Positions 15,462-23,631 of a DNA stretch of 64,000 bases are shown here, one piece after another. This DNA comes from JANLVI01 sp031363915 (GTDB taxonomy: Bacteria > Vulcanimicrobiota > Vulcanimicrobiia > Vulcanimicrobiales > Vulcanimicrobiaceae). A program made the position numbers and the translations under genes. Each line of letters begins with the position of its first letter. Positions within the stretch are counted from its first letter, which is position 1. Location: the NCBI GenBank assembly GCA_031363915.1, contig JANLVI010000031.1:62001-126000 (forward strand). Reading direction: 5' to 3'. The notes beneath the pieces were generated by a model. That model saw only the letters and a program-made list of their open reading frames with translations, did no database searches and was not told the origin of the DNA.

Positions 15462-17159
15462 ATGGCAGTCGCGACACCACGAACCACCGCCCCGCACGCG
15501 GTCCTCGATCACATCCACCCCGAGCCCGAGTCGTTCGTTCGGAAGTACGTCTTCTCGATCGATCACAAGGTCATCGGCGTGCAGTACATGGTCGTCGGGC
15601 TTATCTTCTTTGTGATCTCGGGTCTGCTCGCCGAAGTGATTCGCGTGCAGCTCTTGCACCCCGACGGACGTTTCCTCGGCGGCGAACAGTACAATCAGGT
15701 GTACACGATGCACGGCTCCGCGATGGTGTGGTTGGTCATCATTCCGCTGGTTACCGGCGGCTTCGGCAACTTCGTGATGCCGCTGATGATCGGCGCACGC
15801 GACGTTGCGTTCCCGTGGCTGAATATGGCGAGTTTTTGGATGTTCCCGCCCGCGGGACTCTTGCTGTTCGGTTCGTTCTTGATCGGTGCGCCCGATGCGG
15901 GATGGACGGAATATCCGCCGATCTCGCTGCTCGGACCACCGGGAACCTCGATGTGGTGCGCCGCAATTTTCCTAATCGGCATCAGCTCGACGCTCACCGG
16001 AATCAACTTCTTAGTTACGATTCTCAAGATGCGTGCACCGGGTATGACGCTCACGCGTATGCCGCTCTTCGTCTGGGCGCAGATCGCAACGGCCGGTTTA
16101 TCGATGGTGGCAACGACGGCGCTTGCCGGCGCACTCGCCGCGCTCTTTATCGAACGCCAATTCGGCGTGCCGTTCTATGACCCGGCCAAAGGCGGCTCGC
16201 CGCTGCTGTGGCAGCACATGTTCTGGTTCTATTCGCATCCGGCCGTCTACATCATGATCTTACCGGCGTTCGGCATTATCTCCGAAGTATTGCCGACGTT
16301 CGCGCGTAAGCCGATCTTCGGCTATAAGATGATTGCGTTCTCGTCGGTCGCGATCGCCTTGCTCGGCTTCATGGTGTGGGCCCATCACATGTTCACCTCC
16401 GGCATGGTGCCGTGGCTGCAGCTGCCCTTCATGATCCTCACGATGATCGTCGCGATTCCGACGGGTGTGAAAATCTTCGGCTGGGTAGCAACGCTCTGGG
16501 GTGGTTCGATCCAATTCTCGTCTGCGATGCTGTTTGCGGTCGGGTTTATCATCACGTTCTCGCTCGGCGGCATAACCGGTGTGTATCTCGCTGCAGTCCC
16601 GGTCGACTTACACGCGCACGGCACTTATTTCATCGTCGCGCACTTCCACTACGTGCTCTTCGGTGGATCGGTGTTCGGAATTTTTGCCGGCCTCTATTAC
16701 TGGTGGCCGAAGATCACCGGACGCATGATGAACGACACGCTCGGCAAGTGGCACTTCTGGCTTGCGTTCGTCTCGTTCAACGCCACGTTCTTGCCGATGC
16801 ACTGGCTCGGGCTTCTCGGCATGCCCCGCCGCGTGGCGGTGTACGATCCGCAGTTCACGTTCTGGAATCAGTTCGCGTCGTATAGCTCGTTCGTGCTCGC
16901 GGCAAGCACGCTGCTCTTGTTCTACAACATGGCAAACTCGCTCGTGCGCGGGAAAAAAGCGGGTCCGAATCCGTGGGGCGCGCGGACGCTCGAATGGATG
17001 ATCAGCTCGCCGCCGCCATATTACAACTTCAAGAAAGTCCCCGCGGTGCTCGGTCTGCCGTACGATTTCGGCAATCCGCTCCCGTATCTCGGACTCGATA
17101 ACCCGCAGGCAGAATCCGCGACCCCCGTACAGACCGCCGAACCGGCGCTGGCGCGCTAG
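15462..17159 (+). CDS. coxA: Cytochrome c oxidase subunit I, A2-type heme-copper oxidase
   Basis: The 565-residue catalytic subunit has twelve predicted helices and holds heme a, heme a3 and CuB. The N-terminal heme a ligand is in YTMHGSAMVW. The CuB His and cross-linked Tyr region reads FWFYSHPAVYIMILP. WAHHMF supplies two CuB His, and FIVAHFHYVLFGG gives the heme a3 and a ligands. The stretch has YSHPAVY rather than the GHPEVY of mitochondrial-type oxidases. The missing Glu and the Tyr-Ser pair place the enzyme in the A2 subfamily, as in Rhodothermus and Thermus caa3 oxidases. It follows coxB by 14 bases, and its stop (TAG) is part of the ribosome binding site of the next gene. Confidence 0.95.
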   Translation: MAVATPRTTAPHAVLDHIHPEPESFVRKYVFSIDHKVIGVQYMVVGLIFFVISGLLAEVIRVQLLHPDGRFLGGEQYNQVYTMHGSAMVWLVIIPLVTGGFGNFVMPLMIGARDVAFPWLNMASFWMFPPAGLLLFGSFLIGAPDAGWTEYPPISLLGPPGTSMWCAAIFLIGISSTLTGINFLVTILKMRAPGMTLTRMPLFVWAQIATAGLSMVATTALAGALAALFIERQFGVPFYDPAKGGSPLLWQHMFWFYSHPAVYIMILPAFGIISEVLPTFARKPIFGYKMIAFSSVAIALLGFMVWAHHMFTSGMVPWLQLPFMILTMIVAIPTGVKIFGWVATLWGGSIQFSSAMLFAVGFIITFSLGGITGVYLAAVPVDLHAHGTYFIVAHFHYVLFGGSVFGIFAGLYYWWPKITGRMMNDTLGKWHFWLAFVSFNATFLPMHWLGLLGMPRRVAVYDPQFTFWNQFASYSSFVLAASTLLLFYNMANSLVRGKKAGPNPWGARTLEWMISSPPPYYNFKKVPAVLGLPYDFGNPLPYLGLDNPQAESATPVQTAEPALAR

Positions 17160-17167
17160 GAGATTTC

Positions 17168-17803
17168 GTGGCAGCAGTAATTCACGGCGACGCCCACGGG
17201 CACAGTCCCGGCGGCGGCTTCGTCGAGAATGAGGTGATCTACCAAGAGACGCGCGACATGCGCCTCTTGGGGTTCGTGCTTTTCCTCATGTCGGACGTCG
17301 TGCTGTTCTCGGCGTTCTTCTTCGCGTATCTGTATCTGCGCGGCACGGTGCCCGCGTGGCCGCCGATGATGGACGGCAAACAGCTTCCGCGCCTGGACGT
17401 TGCCTTCGCGGCGGTGAACTCGATCGTGCTCTTCGGCTCGGGCGTCACGATGCATTACGCGCTCGAAAATTGGAAGCACGGCAAGCGCGGCGACTTCGAC
17501 TTCTGGATGCTCTCGACGATCGTGCTGGGCACGGCCTTCTTAGGCGGCCAAGCCTACGAATACGCGCACGCGCAAATCGGCGGCTGGAGCGGCTCGATCT
17601 TCGGCGCATCGTTCTTTACGCTCACCGGCATGCACGGCTTCCACGTCCTCGTCGGCGTCGTGTTCCTTGCCGTGCTTTGGTGGCAAACGAAAAAAGGAGT
17701 ATACGATGAGACGCACCATTTCGGCCTCACCGCCGGTACGCTGTATTGGCATTTCGTCGACGTCATCTGGGTCGCACTTTTCTACTTGTTCTATATTTTT
17801 TAG
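17168..17803 (+). CDS. coxC: Cytochrome c oxidase subunit III
   Basis: The 211-residue membrane protein begins at a GTG that follows TAGGAG, of which TAG is the coxA stop. It shows about five helices and the family's conserved Glu in TGMHGFHVLVGV (helix III region). FWMLSTIVLGTAFLGGQAYEY and the closing LTAGTLYWHFVDVIWVALFY are also typical. The protein lacks the first two helices of the mitochondrial subunit, as is usual in the short bacterial forms. It stabilises subunit I and the proton path. Two tiny membrane proteins follow within 20 bases. Confidence 0.93.
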   Translation: MAAVIHGDAHGHSPGGGFVENEVIYQETRDMRLLGFVLFLMSDVVLFSAFFFAYLYLRGTVPAWPPMMDGKQLPRLDVAFAAVNSIVLFGSGVTMHYALENWKHGKRGDFDFWMLSTIVLGTAFLGGQAYEYAHAQIGGWSGSIFGASFFTLTGMHGFHVLVGVVFLAVLWWQTKKGVYDETHHFGLTAGTLYWHFVDVIWVALFYLFYIF

Positions 17804-17815
17804 AGAGCAGACGTT

Positions 17816-18016
17816 ATGGAAATTATCGCTGGAGTAGAAAAAGTTATCGCGTTCGTCGGAGCGTTGCTCGTGGGTGTGCTCGCGTTGTTCGCACTCAAAG
17901 CTGACTGGAAGACGACGGGTCTCGATAATAACTTCACCAAGATCTTGCTCGGTCTGATGGCCTTTGGGTGCGTGCTGGTCGTGCTAGCGGCAACCAGCGT
18001 CATTGGGAAAGGCTAA
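17816..18016 (+). CDS. Small two-helix membrane protein of the cox operon
   Basis: A 66-residue protein 12 bases after coxC. It has one helix near residues 10-27 (VIAFVGALLVGVLALFALKA) and a second near 43-62 (ILLGLMAFGCVLVVLAATSV), with charged residues between. Its position suggests an accessory or fourth oxidase subunit. I do not recognise a named family, and function is inferred only from the operon. Confidence 0.7.
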   Translation: MEIIAGVEKVIAFVGALLVGVLALFALKADWKTTGLDNNFTKILLGLMAFGCVLVVLAATSVIGKG

Positions 18017-18022
18017 CGCGCC

Positions 18023-18199
18023 ATGTATGACATCAAAGACTCACGCGGCGTCCCGGTCTCCGGCGGAATCCCGCCGATCGTGCGCTATGCCTTCATCATC
18101 GGCCTCGTCATGATCTTCGTGATTGTCGGACTAGTGATCTTCGCAGCAAGCTCCAACCACGTCTGGCCCTCGGAGAACTCAGCGAAGATTCCGCTCTAG
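18023..18199 (+). CDS. Small single-helix membrane protein, end of the cox operon
   Basis: A 58-residue frame begins MYDIKDSRGVPVSGGIPP, then has one long hydrophobic helix, YAFIIGLVMIFVIVGLVIFA, and ends SENSAKIPL. It starts 6 bases after the previous stop and no other gene follows on this strand for 1.6 kb. It is likely the last member of the cox operon. Single-helix subunits of this size are common in heme-copper oxidases, but no sequence family can be named. Confidence 0.65.
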   Translation: MYDIKDSRGVPVSGGIPPIVRYAFIIGLVMIFVIVGLVIFAASSNHVWPSENSAKIPL

Positions 18200-18356
18200 C
18201 AGTACCGCTCCACTCACGCGAATGCCTAGCAAAGATTTCGCACAACCCGCTTCTTTTGTGCCGTTGGCACGAACCGTGGGCATGTCGACCGGTGATCTCC
18301 ATTGGTCGCCGCACGGCGGGAGACGCGCTGGTGTCTCGGCGTTGGATATTCTCCAG

Positions 18357-18502
18357 CTAGGCGGCATCGGTCTGCGGCAACAGCCGATCGAGGAACAGGG
18401 TGCGCTTCTCGTCGGCGCCGTCGCGGAAGCGCCGAGCGTTGTCTTACCCGCGATGTTCGCGAGGTGGACGTGCCGCCAGCGGTCGGCTTTAGCTCCCGGT
18501 TC
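18357..18502 (-). pseudogene. Possible frameshifted C-terminal gene remnant
   Basis: On the minus strand one frame reads KADRWRHVHLANIAGK. A +/-1 shift later another frame reads DNARRFRDGADEKRTLFLDR and LLPQTDAA before a stop. Both have protein-like composition, and together they look like the end of a helical protein broken by a frameshift. I cannot name a family. The rest of 18200-18356 holds nothing I can support. Confidence 0.25.
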
Positions 18503-18707
18503 GGATGTTCCGAGACGCGAGGATCAAGAGAACGATGCTGATTCCGATGCCGAAGCCCATAATGGCACCGCGGACATTGTTGGACCAATCGTCCGGTCCG
18601 GAATGGCGCACGAGCAGCGGTACTGCTCCCATCACGGCTGCCATCGAGGCCGCGAGCGCGGCAATGCGGCGCCGGGAATCGCGTGGCTGACGGCTACAGG
18701 CACTCAT
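18489..18707 (-). CDS. Hypothetical small membrane protein
   Basis: A 72-residue frame starting MSACSRQPRDSRRR. It shows a possible first helix (IAALAASMAAVMGAVPLLV) and a clearer second helix (GAIMGFGIGISIVLLILA), with an acidic loop between them and a basic N-terminus that would stay in the cytosol. A longer version starting at 18779 only adds Arg/Ala-rich sequence. I do not recognise it, and a chance frame cannot be excluded. Confidence 0.45.
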   Translation of the reverse strand: MSACSRQPRDSRRRIAALAASMAAVMGAVPLLVRHSGPDDWSNNVRGAIMGFGIGISIVLLILASRNIRTGS

Positions 18708-18797
18708 CCGACTACCGTTCCACGCACGCGCGACAGCCGCCCGTGCCAGGCTCGGCGCATTCGGAGGTTCGTATTCCAAGCAGAGGTGCCCAAGGAA

Positions 18798-19205
18798 CTA
18801 TTGCGTGGTGAATGAGCCGATGACGGTGTTTCGTAAATAGCCGCATTGCCCGAGATCCGTTAAGGCAACCGAGTACATCGTTCGAGCCGCAAGTGGCGGT
18901 ATCGATAGCGACGCGTTTAGTCCGCTACCCGCGACGCGGACGACGCTATCGGTTTGCGTCAGCGTGGTTCCACTCGATGGCGTGAGCGTGACTAAAACGC
19001 TCGAGTTCGTCTGACCGTCGATTTGAAGCGCCCCGACGGAGGTCGCGACGTTCGTCGCGCCATTCGCCGGTGAGACGAGCGTGGGCGTCGGGGAGGCAAG
19101 AGCGGGGCACACCGTGCTTCCGCCGCCGCTGACCGCTCCGCCGGAACATCCGGTTGCGGCGACGAGCGAGGTCAACAGCAACAAGCGTATCGAGAAAGTA
19201 GTCAT
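18798..19205 (-). CDS. Secreted lipoprotein, Thr/Ser-rich with Ig-like repeat character
   Basis: The 135-residue protein starts MTTFSIRLLLLTSLVAATGC, a lipoprotein signal with Cys20 as the lipidated residue (lipobox VAATGC, near-consensus). The mature part contains PTPTLVSPANGATNVATSVG, the usual opening of bacterial Ig-like (fibronectin-type) repeats, and ends in SFTTQ. It is small and probably an outer-membrane-anchored surface protein. Upstream in-frame starts give no signal and are rejected. No neighbour suggests its role. Confidence 0.7.
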   Translation of the reverse strand: MTTFSIRLLLLTSLVAATGCSGGAVSGGGSTVCPALASPTPTLVSPANGATNVATSVGALQIDGQTNSSVLVTLTPSSGTTLTQTDSVVRVAGSGLNASLSIPPLAARTMYSVALTDLGQCGYLRNTVIGSFTTQ

Positions 19206-19242
19206 GGGAGATACGGTTCGGGGCGGTTTCCGGATGTACTGT

Positions 19243-19818
19243 CTAAACGCCGATCCCGAACGTCGGCACTTTATCCGGTAACACGCCCGTCGAACGGCCG
19301 TCGATGCGATGGATCCCACCATAGTCGGTGAATTCCAGCAGCGCGGGGCGTATCGTATCGGGTACGGGGACTTCGCCCTCGGTCGGCCATTCGCAGGCGA
19401 CGCGTCGGTCCTCGAGCAGGACGGCAACGTAACCGTTTGCATCCTCCTCGGAGGCGGCGTCGGGAGCGCGGTACCGAATATAGCCGTCCACAATATAGAT
19501 GGGTGCGTGAGTCTCGAGGATCGCTTTTACCGGTTTGACCATCACGATGATGGCGTAGGCCGCGAACGCAAGAACGGCAAGCCCGAAGATCGGGGCGATG
19601 ACATACTGATGGCGAAGAAATAAGGCAATCGTGAGTGCAAGAAACACCGACCCGCAGAGCACCGGCTCGATTGCAATGAGCGCTCGTCCGATCACGCCCT
19701 GCAGCACGATATTACGCTCCGCCTTGGTCCACTCGCGCTGGATCAACAGCGAGCGGCGGTCACGGCGGCTGAGTTTCTCGGGCATCGCAGGGGCCACGTT
19801 CGGGGCGGTCGTCGCCAT
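19243..19818 (-). CDS. Hypothetical two-helix membrane protein
   Basis: A 191-residue protein starting MATTAPNVAP or, 33 bases later, MPEKLSRRDRRS. A basic, charged N-terminus of about 45 residues precedes two helices (IEPVLCGSVFLALTIALFLR and IFGLAVLAFAAYAIIVMVK). A soluble C-domain of about 100 residues follows and contains YIVDGYIRYRAPDAA, VAVLLEDRRVACEWPTEG and DYGGIHRIDG. I do not recognise the family. Its 5' end lies head-to-head with, and may overlap, the sco-like gene, since both ATGs share the bases 19816-19819. Confidence 0.6.
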   Translation of the reverse strand: MATTAPNVAPAMPEKLSRRDRRSLLIQREWTKAERNIVLQGVIGRALIAIEPVLCGSVFLALTIALFLRHQYVIAPIFGLAVLAFAAYAIIVMVKPVKAILETHAPIYIVDGYIRYRAPDAASEEDANGYVAVLLEDRRVACEWPTEGEVPVPDTIRPALLEFTDYGGIHRIDGRSTGVLPDKVPTFGIGV

Positions 19819-20785
19819 GATTCTCATCCTTGTGGTTCCGGCGAGTGCCGCGACGCGGCATCTGCATGGTCTCGTTCTCGCGACCACGCCCCAGAACGGG
19901 GAAGTGATCGTAAGACACGACGTGTTCGCGGGGATGCCCTCGATGTCGATGCCGTTCAAGATCGTTCCACGGCGCCGCGCCTCAGAACTCTTGGCCGGGA
20001 ACTCCATCGACGCCGATGTGGACATTTCGACCGAACCCTGGACCTTGAGCAACGTTCGTATTGCCGCGACCCAAAGTTTAACCACGGAACCGGTGATGCG
20101 CAAGGTCCCCCCGATGAAGGTGGGAGATCGGTTGCCGGAAACGCCGCTGCTCGATCAAACGGGACATCAGCTTACGTTCTCTGACTTCCGCGGCAAGCAA
20201 ATCGTTCTCGCGTTCATTTACACGCGGTGTCAGGATCCGCGCATGTGTCCGCTGATCACTTCGAAGTTCAACCGGCTCGCGCAGCTGGTCGACCCCAAGC
20301 GCGTGCAACTCGTCGAACTGACCCTCGATCCGAGCTACGACCGGCCTGACGTCCTTGCGACGTACGGCAAAGCCTTCGGCGCGGATCCCGCGCACTGGTC
20401 GCTGCTCACGGGCGATTCCAACGGGGTGCTCGATCTTGCGGCGCGCTTTGGAATCGGGACCTTGCCCGATGCGGAGTCGCACCAGATCATCCACGGTGAG
20501 GATACTGTCCTGATCGGCCCCGACGGCCGCGTGCAGCGCATGATCTACGAGACCGCCTGGTCGCCCGATGAGATCGTCTCGGCCTTGGCCGCCGAGCGCG
20601 GTGCGGGCGGGAACGCGATCGAACGCTTCGCCCTTTGGCTCAAAGACGGCGCGGTCGCAGCCTGCGGGAACGGGGTCAACGGTTTTTCGGGCGTCGCGGA
20701 CCTCGGGATCGTCCTCCTGATATTTGGGGCATCCGGCTATCTTTTATTCCGCCTGGCACGAAAGATTTTTGTCGAAAATCCGTAA
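19817..20785 (+). CDS. Sco1/SenC copper chaperone with N-terminal CusF-like domain and C-terminal membrane anchor
   Basis: The 322-residue protein is placed after the cox genes and probably delivers copper to the CuA site. After a short hydrophobic start (MILILVVPASAATRH) there is a domain with HGLVLATTPQNGEVIVRHDV and MPSMSMPFKIV, the His/Met pattern of CusF-like periplasmic copper binders. The thioredoxin-like Sco domain follows (about 90-265): RLPETPLLDQTGHQLTFSDF, then AFIYTRCQDPRMCPL with a C-x5-C pair, and the later His in HQIIHGEDTVLIGPDG. One transmembrane helix closes the protein near 295-315. The start is uncertain: in-frame sequence upstream (SRRLSFSGIAGATFGAVVA) would complete a better signal peptide but lies antisense to the neighbour. 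Confidence 0.82.
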   Translation: MILILVVPASAATRHLHGLVLATTPQNGEVIVRHDVFAGMPSMSMPFKIVPRRRASELLAGNSIDADVDISTEPWTLSNVRIAATQSLTTEPVMRKVPPMKVGDRLPETPLLDQTGHQLTFSDFRGKQIVLAFIYTRCQDPRMCPLITSKFNRLAQLVDPKRVQLVELTLDPSYDRPDVLATYGKAFGADPAHWSLLTGDSNGVLDLAARFGIGTLPDAESHQIIHGEDTVLIGPDGRVQRMIYETAWSPDEIVSALAAERGAGGNAIERFALWLKDGAVAACGNGVNGFSGVADLGIVLLIFGASGYLLFRLARKIFVENP

Positions 20786-20788
20786 GCA

Positions 20789-22813
20789 ATGGGGGTGAAC
20801 GCCCGCCGACTTATCGCCGCGACGTCTGTCGCCATTCTTGCCACCTCGCTGTCCGCGGGAGCCACACCGGCCCGCCGACTGAACCCGATGGACCTGACGA
20901 AGACCGTCAGCATCGGGGATCCCTCGATCTCGCCCGACGGCAAATCGATCGCCGTGCTGATCGGGCACAACGACTTTGCGAAAGACACGCTCAACACCGA
21001 ACTCGATCTGATCGACATCGCAAGCGGCGCTTCGCGTATGCTCTCGATGCGTCCGACGCTGGCGCAGCCCACCTGGTCGCCGAGCGGCGATCGGCTCGCG
21101 TTCCTCGCCGCCGAAGACGAGAGCAAGAAAGACATGCCGCAGATTTACGTGCTGCCGATGAACGGCGGCGATGCACGGGCGATCACCTCGGCAAAAGACG
21201 GCGTGCAGCAGTTCGCCTTTCGCCCGGATGGCAAAGCGTTTGCGTATGTGACGAGCGATCCCGATCCCGATGCGAAGAAGAAAAAAGAGCATCGCGACGG
21301 GTTCGAAGTTGGGAACAACGATTTTCTGCAGCGCGAGCAGCCAACGAATTCGCACATCTGGATGGTCGATGCCGATGGCGCGCACAACGCGCGTCTGACG
21401 TCGGGCAACTGGACCGTGCAGGCTTCGGCGCCGCCCGGGCCGCCGAGCTCGCCGCTGTCGTTTTCGGCCGACGGTAAGTCGCTGCTCTACACGCGTCAGG
21501 CAACGCCGAACAACGGCGATAGCGATAAGAGCACGGTGTGGATGCTCGATGTTGCCTCGCATAAGAGCCGTAAACTCACTTCGCACACAATCCAGGAAGC
21601 ATTCGCGCAGTATTCGCCGGATGGCAAGCACATCGCGTATCTCTATTCGCGCGACGGCGATCCGAACAATCAGAACGACGTGATGCTCACGACGCCGGCC
21701 GGTGGTTCGGGCACGAATGCCACGATGAAGAGCGTCGATCGCGCCTCATTCCGCGCGCTCTGGATGCCAGACAGCAAGTCTTTTCTCACCAGCGGTCACG
21801 ACAAGACAACGACCGCATACTTTATCGTCGACCTGAGCGGTAACGCGAAGCGCGTCGCACTTGGCGATGTCACACCCTCGAGTTTCTTCTGGATGGACGC
21901 GAGCATCGGCAAGAGCGGCGCGATCGCATTCCCCGGCAGCACGCCGCAGCATCAGACCGAATTGTACTATCTCCCCTCGCCCGGTGCCGCACCCCGTCAG
22001 GTCACGCACCTCAACGATGCGCTGCCGAAGACCGTCGCGCTCGGTCGCAACGAAGCAATCGAGTGGAATGGCCCAAATGGCTTTCACGAGTACGGAGTCG
22101 TCACGTATCCGCCGGGCTACAATCCCGGGCGCGCGTATCCGCTGGTACTCTACATCCATGGCGGGCCGCAGTATGCCTCGGAACGGTCGTTCGAGTCGTT
22201 CCCGCAACTCATCGCCGCGCACGACTACATCGCCTTCGAACCCAATTATCGCGGCAGCGATAACCTCGGCAACGCGTACCAACGCGCGATCTACAACGAT
22301 GCAGGCGACGGTCCGGGCAAAGACGTGATGGCCGGCATCGCCGCGCTCGAAAAGCACGTTAAGATCGACACAAAACGCATCGGCGTCTCCGGCTGGTCGT
22401 ACGGCGGCTACATGACCTCGTGGCTCATCGGTCACTACCACATTTGGAAAGTTGCAATCGCGGGTGCGGCGGTCAACGACGAAGTCGATGAGTATGCGCT
22501 CTCCGATGGCAACGTCACGGGCGCCTATTCCTACAAAGGCTCGCCGTTTACCGGACACATGGCTGACTACGTTGCTCAGTCGCCGCTCACGTACGCGGCA
22601 AACGTCACCTGCCCCGTTCTGATTCTCTCCGATGTCGGTGACGCGCGCGTGCCTATCACCGAATCGTACAAGATGTACCACGCGCTTATCGACAATGGCA
22701 AAACCGCCGAATTCGTGGCGTATCCGGTGAGCGGCCACTACCCCTCGGACGTCGTGCGTGAGACGGATCTCTCCGAGCGGTGGCTCGCCTTTTTGGATCG
22801 CTATCTGAAGTAA
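20789..22813 (+). CDS. Prolyl oligopeptidase family (S9) peptidase
   Basis: The 674-residue serine peptidase carries a signal-like N-terminus (RLIAATSVAILATSLSAGAT). A PD40 beta-propeller covers about residues 45-400, with repeats such as SISPDGKSIAV, WSPSGDRLAFLAAED and YSPDGKHIAYL. A C-terminal alpha/beta hydrolase domain follows. The nucleophile Ser is in GVSGWSYGGYMTSW near residue 535. The Asp is in DVGDARVP and the His in VSGHYPSD near the end. Enzymes of this type (acylaminoacyl peptidase or DPP IV-like) trim oligopeptides in the periplasm. The gene starts 3 bases after the sco gene. A hairpin lies 27 bases past its stop. Confidence 0.9.
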   Translation: MGVNARRLIAATSVAILATSLSAGATPARRLNPMDLTKTVSIGDPSISPDGKSIAVLIGHNDFAKDTLNTELDLIDIASGASRMLSMRPTLAQPTWSPSGDRLAFLAAEDESKKDMPQIYVLPMNGGDARAITSAKDGVQQFAFRPDGKAFAYVTSDPDPDAKKKKEHRDGFEVGNNDFLQREQPTNSHIWMVDADGAHNARLTSGNWTVQASAPPGPPSSPLSFSADGKSLLYTRQATPNNGDSDKSTVWMLDVASHKSRKLTSHTIQEAFAQYSPDGKHIAYLYSRDGDPNNQNDVMLTTPAGGSGTNATMKSVDRASFRALWMPDSKSFLTSGHDKTTTAYFIVDLSGNAKRVALGDVTPSSFFWMDASIGKSGAIAFPGSTPQHQTELYYLPSPGAAPRQVTHLNDALPKTVALGRNEAIEWNGPNGFHEYGVVTYPPGYNPGRAYPLVLYIHGGPQYASERSFESFPQLIAAHDYIAFEPNYRGSDNLGNAYQRAIYNDAGDGPGKDVMAGIAALEKHVKIDTKRIGVSGWSYGGYMTSWLIGHYHIWKVAIAGAAVNDEVDEYALSDGNVTGAYSYKGSPFTGHMADYVAQSPLTYAANVTCPVLILSDVGDARVPITESYKMYHALIDNGKTAEFVAYPVSGHYPSDVVRETDLSERWLAFLDRYLK

Positions 22814-22840
22814 GACCTCGCCGTTCGCGTGGTTTTCTCG

Positions 22841-22867
22841 AAGCCCGCTTGCGTTCGCAGCGGGCTT
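22841..22867 (+). terminator. Hairpin after the S9 peptidase gene
   Basis: AAGCCCGCT (22841-22849) and AGCGGGCTT (22859-22867) form a perfect 9-base stem, which can extend inward with a one-base bulge to a TT loop. There is no T tract after it, so it may work as a weak or Rho-assisted terminator. The left arm also overlaps the weak -35 (TTGCGT) of the CDGSH gene. Confidence 0.5.
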
Positions 22868-22886
22868 CCTCGTATACTCGCGGTAC
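22849..22886 (+). promoter_or_regulatory. Promoter of the CDGSH gene, possibly leaderless
   Basis: TATACT at 22873-22878 is a near-consensus -10 box only 8 bases before the ATG at 22887. A weak -35, TTGCGT, lies at 22849-22854 with an 18-base spacer. Transcription would begin at or within a base or two of the ATG, and there is no Shine-Dalgarno sequence in between. Confidence 0.5.
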
Positions 22887-23582
22887 ATGGCAGACACATA
22901 CGCTTCCAAAATCGTCATCAAGGCCAATGGCCCCTACCTCGTCTCGGGCTCGGTTCCACTGAACGTCCAGACCATCGGTACCAGAGCCGATGGCGGCTCG
23001 TGGACGTGGGAAGCCGGACAAACATTCGAGACCAAAGAGAAGTATGCGTTGTGCCGCTGCGGCCAGTCCGCAACAAAGCCATATTGCGACGGCACGCACG
23101 CGAAAATAACATGGGACGGCAGCGAAACGGCCTCCCACGCACCCTACGCCGAACAAGCGAAAACCATCGACGGTCCGAAAATGGAATTGCACGATGCCGA
23201 GGTGCTCTGCTCGCTTGCGCGTTTCTGCGATAACGACGGGACGATCTGGCAACTCGTCACCGAAGCGACGGGCGGCGAAAAAGAGAAGACCACCGTGCAC
23301 GAGGGCGTGAGTTGCCCGTCGGGACGTCTGGTGTTGCGCAATAAGACAACAGACGCGCAAATCGAACCGCACCTCACGCAGTCGATCAGCGTCACGGAAG
23401 ACCCGGCGAAAAATAGCGCCGGCGCGTTGTGGGTACGCGGTGGCATTCAGGTGATCGGTCAGGACGGTCGCGCATACGAAATCCGCAATCGGCAAACGCT
23501 CTGCCGTTGCGGGAAATCTGCGAACAAGCCGTTCTGCGACGGCACGCACGTGGACGTCGACTTTCATGACGATCTCGGGTGA
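22887..23582 (+). CDS. CDGSH iron-sulfur domain protein with two CDGSH motifs
   Basis: The 231-residue protein has a CDGSH motif near residues 52-69 (CRCGQSATKPYCDGTH). A second is near the C-terminus (CRCGKSANKPFCDGTH). Each offers three Cys and one His to hold a 2Fe-2S cluster. The middle includes LCSLARFCDNDGTIWQLV, like the divergent 4Fe-4S monocluster/CDGSH architecture found in many bacteria. Members shuttle electrons or clusters and are often linked to iron or redox stress. It stands alone between a hairpin and a convergent oxygenase gene. There is no export signal, so it should be cytosolic. Confidence 0.88.
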   Translation: MADTYASKIVIKANGPYLVSGSVPLNVQTIGTRADGGSWTWEAGQTFETKEKYALCRCGQSATKPYCDGTHAKITWDGSETASHAPYAEQAKTIDGPKMELHDAEVLCSLARFCDNDGTIWQLVTEATGGEKEKTTVHEGVSCPSGRLVLRNKTTDAQIEPHLTQSISVTEDPAKNSAGALWVRGGIQVIGQDGRAYEIRNRQTLCRCGKSANKPFCDGTHVDVDFHDDLG

Positions 23583-23631
23583 GCGAATTTGCCGGCGATA
23601 TCCTCAGTAAAAATGGCGATTGCGCCGGTCG

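Noticed and set aside
18222..18815. A 197-codon plus-strand frame after the cox operon
   Set aside because: Its composition shifts along the length, no signal or domain is visible, and minus-strand readings there look more protein-like.
22841..22867. Reading the 9-base palindrome as a mobile-element end
   Set aside because: No matching second end, no target duplication and no transposase nearby; a terminator-like hairpin is simpler.
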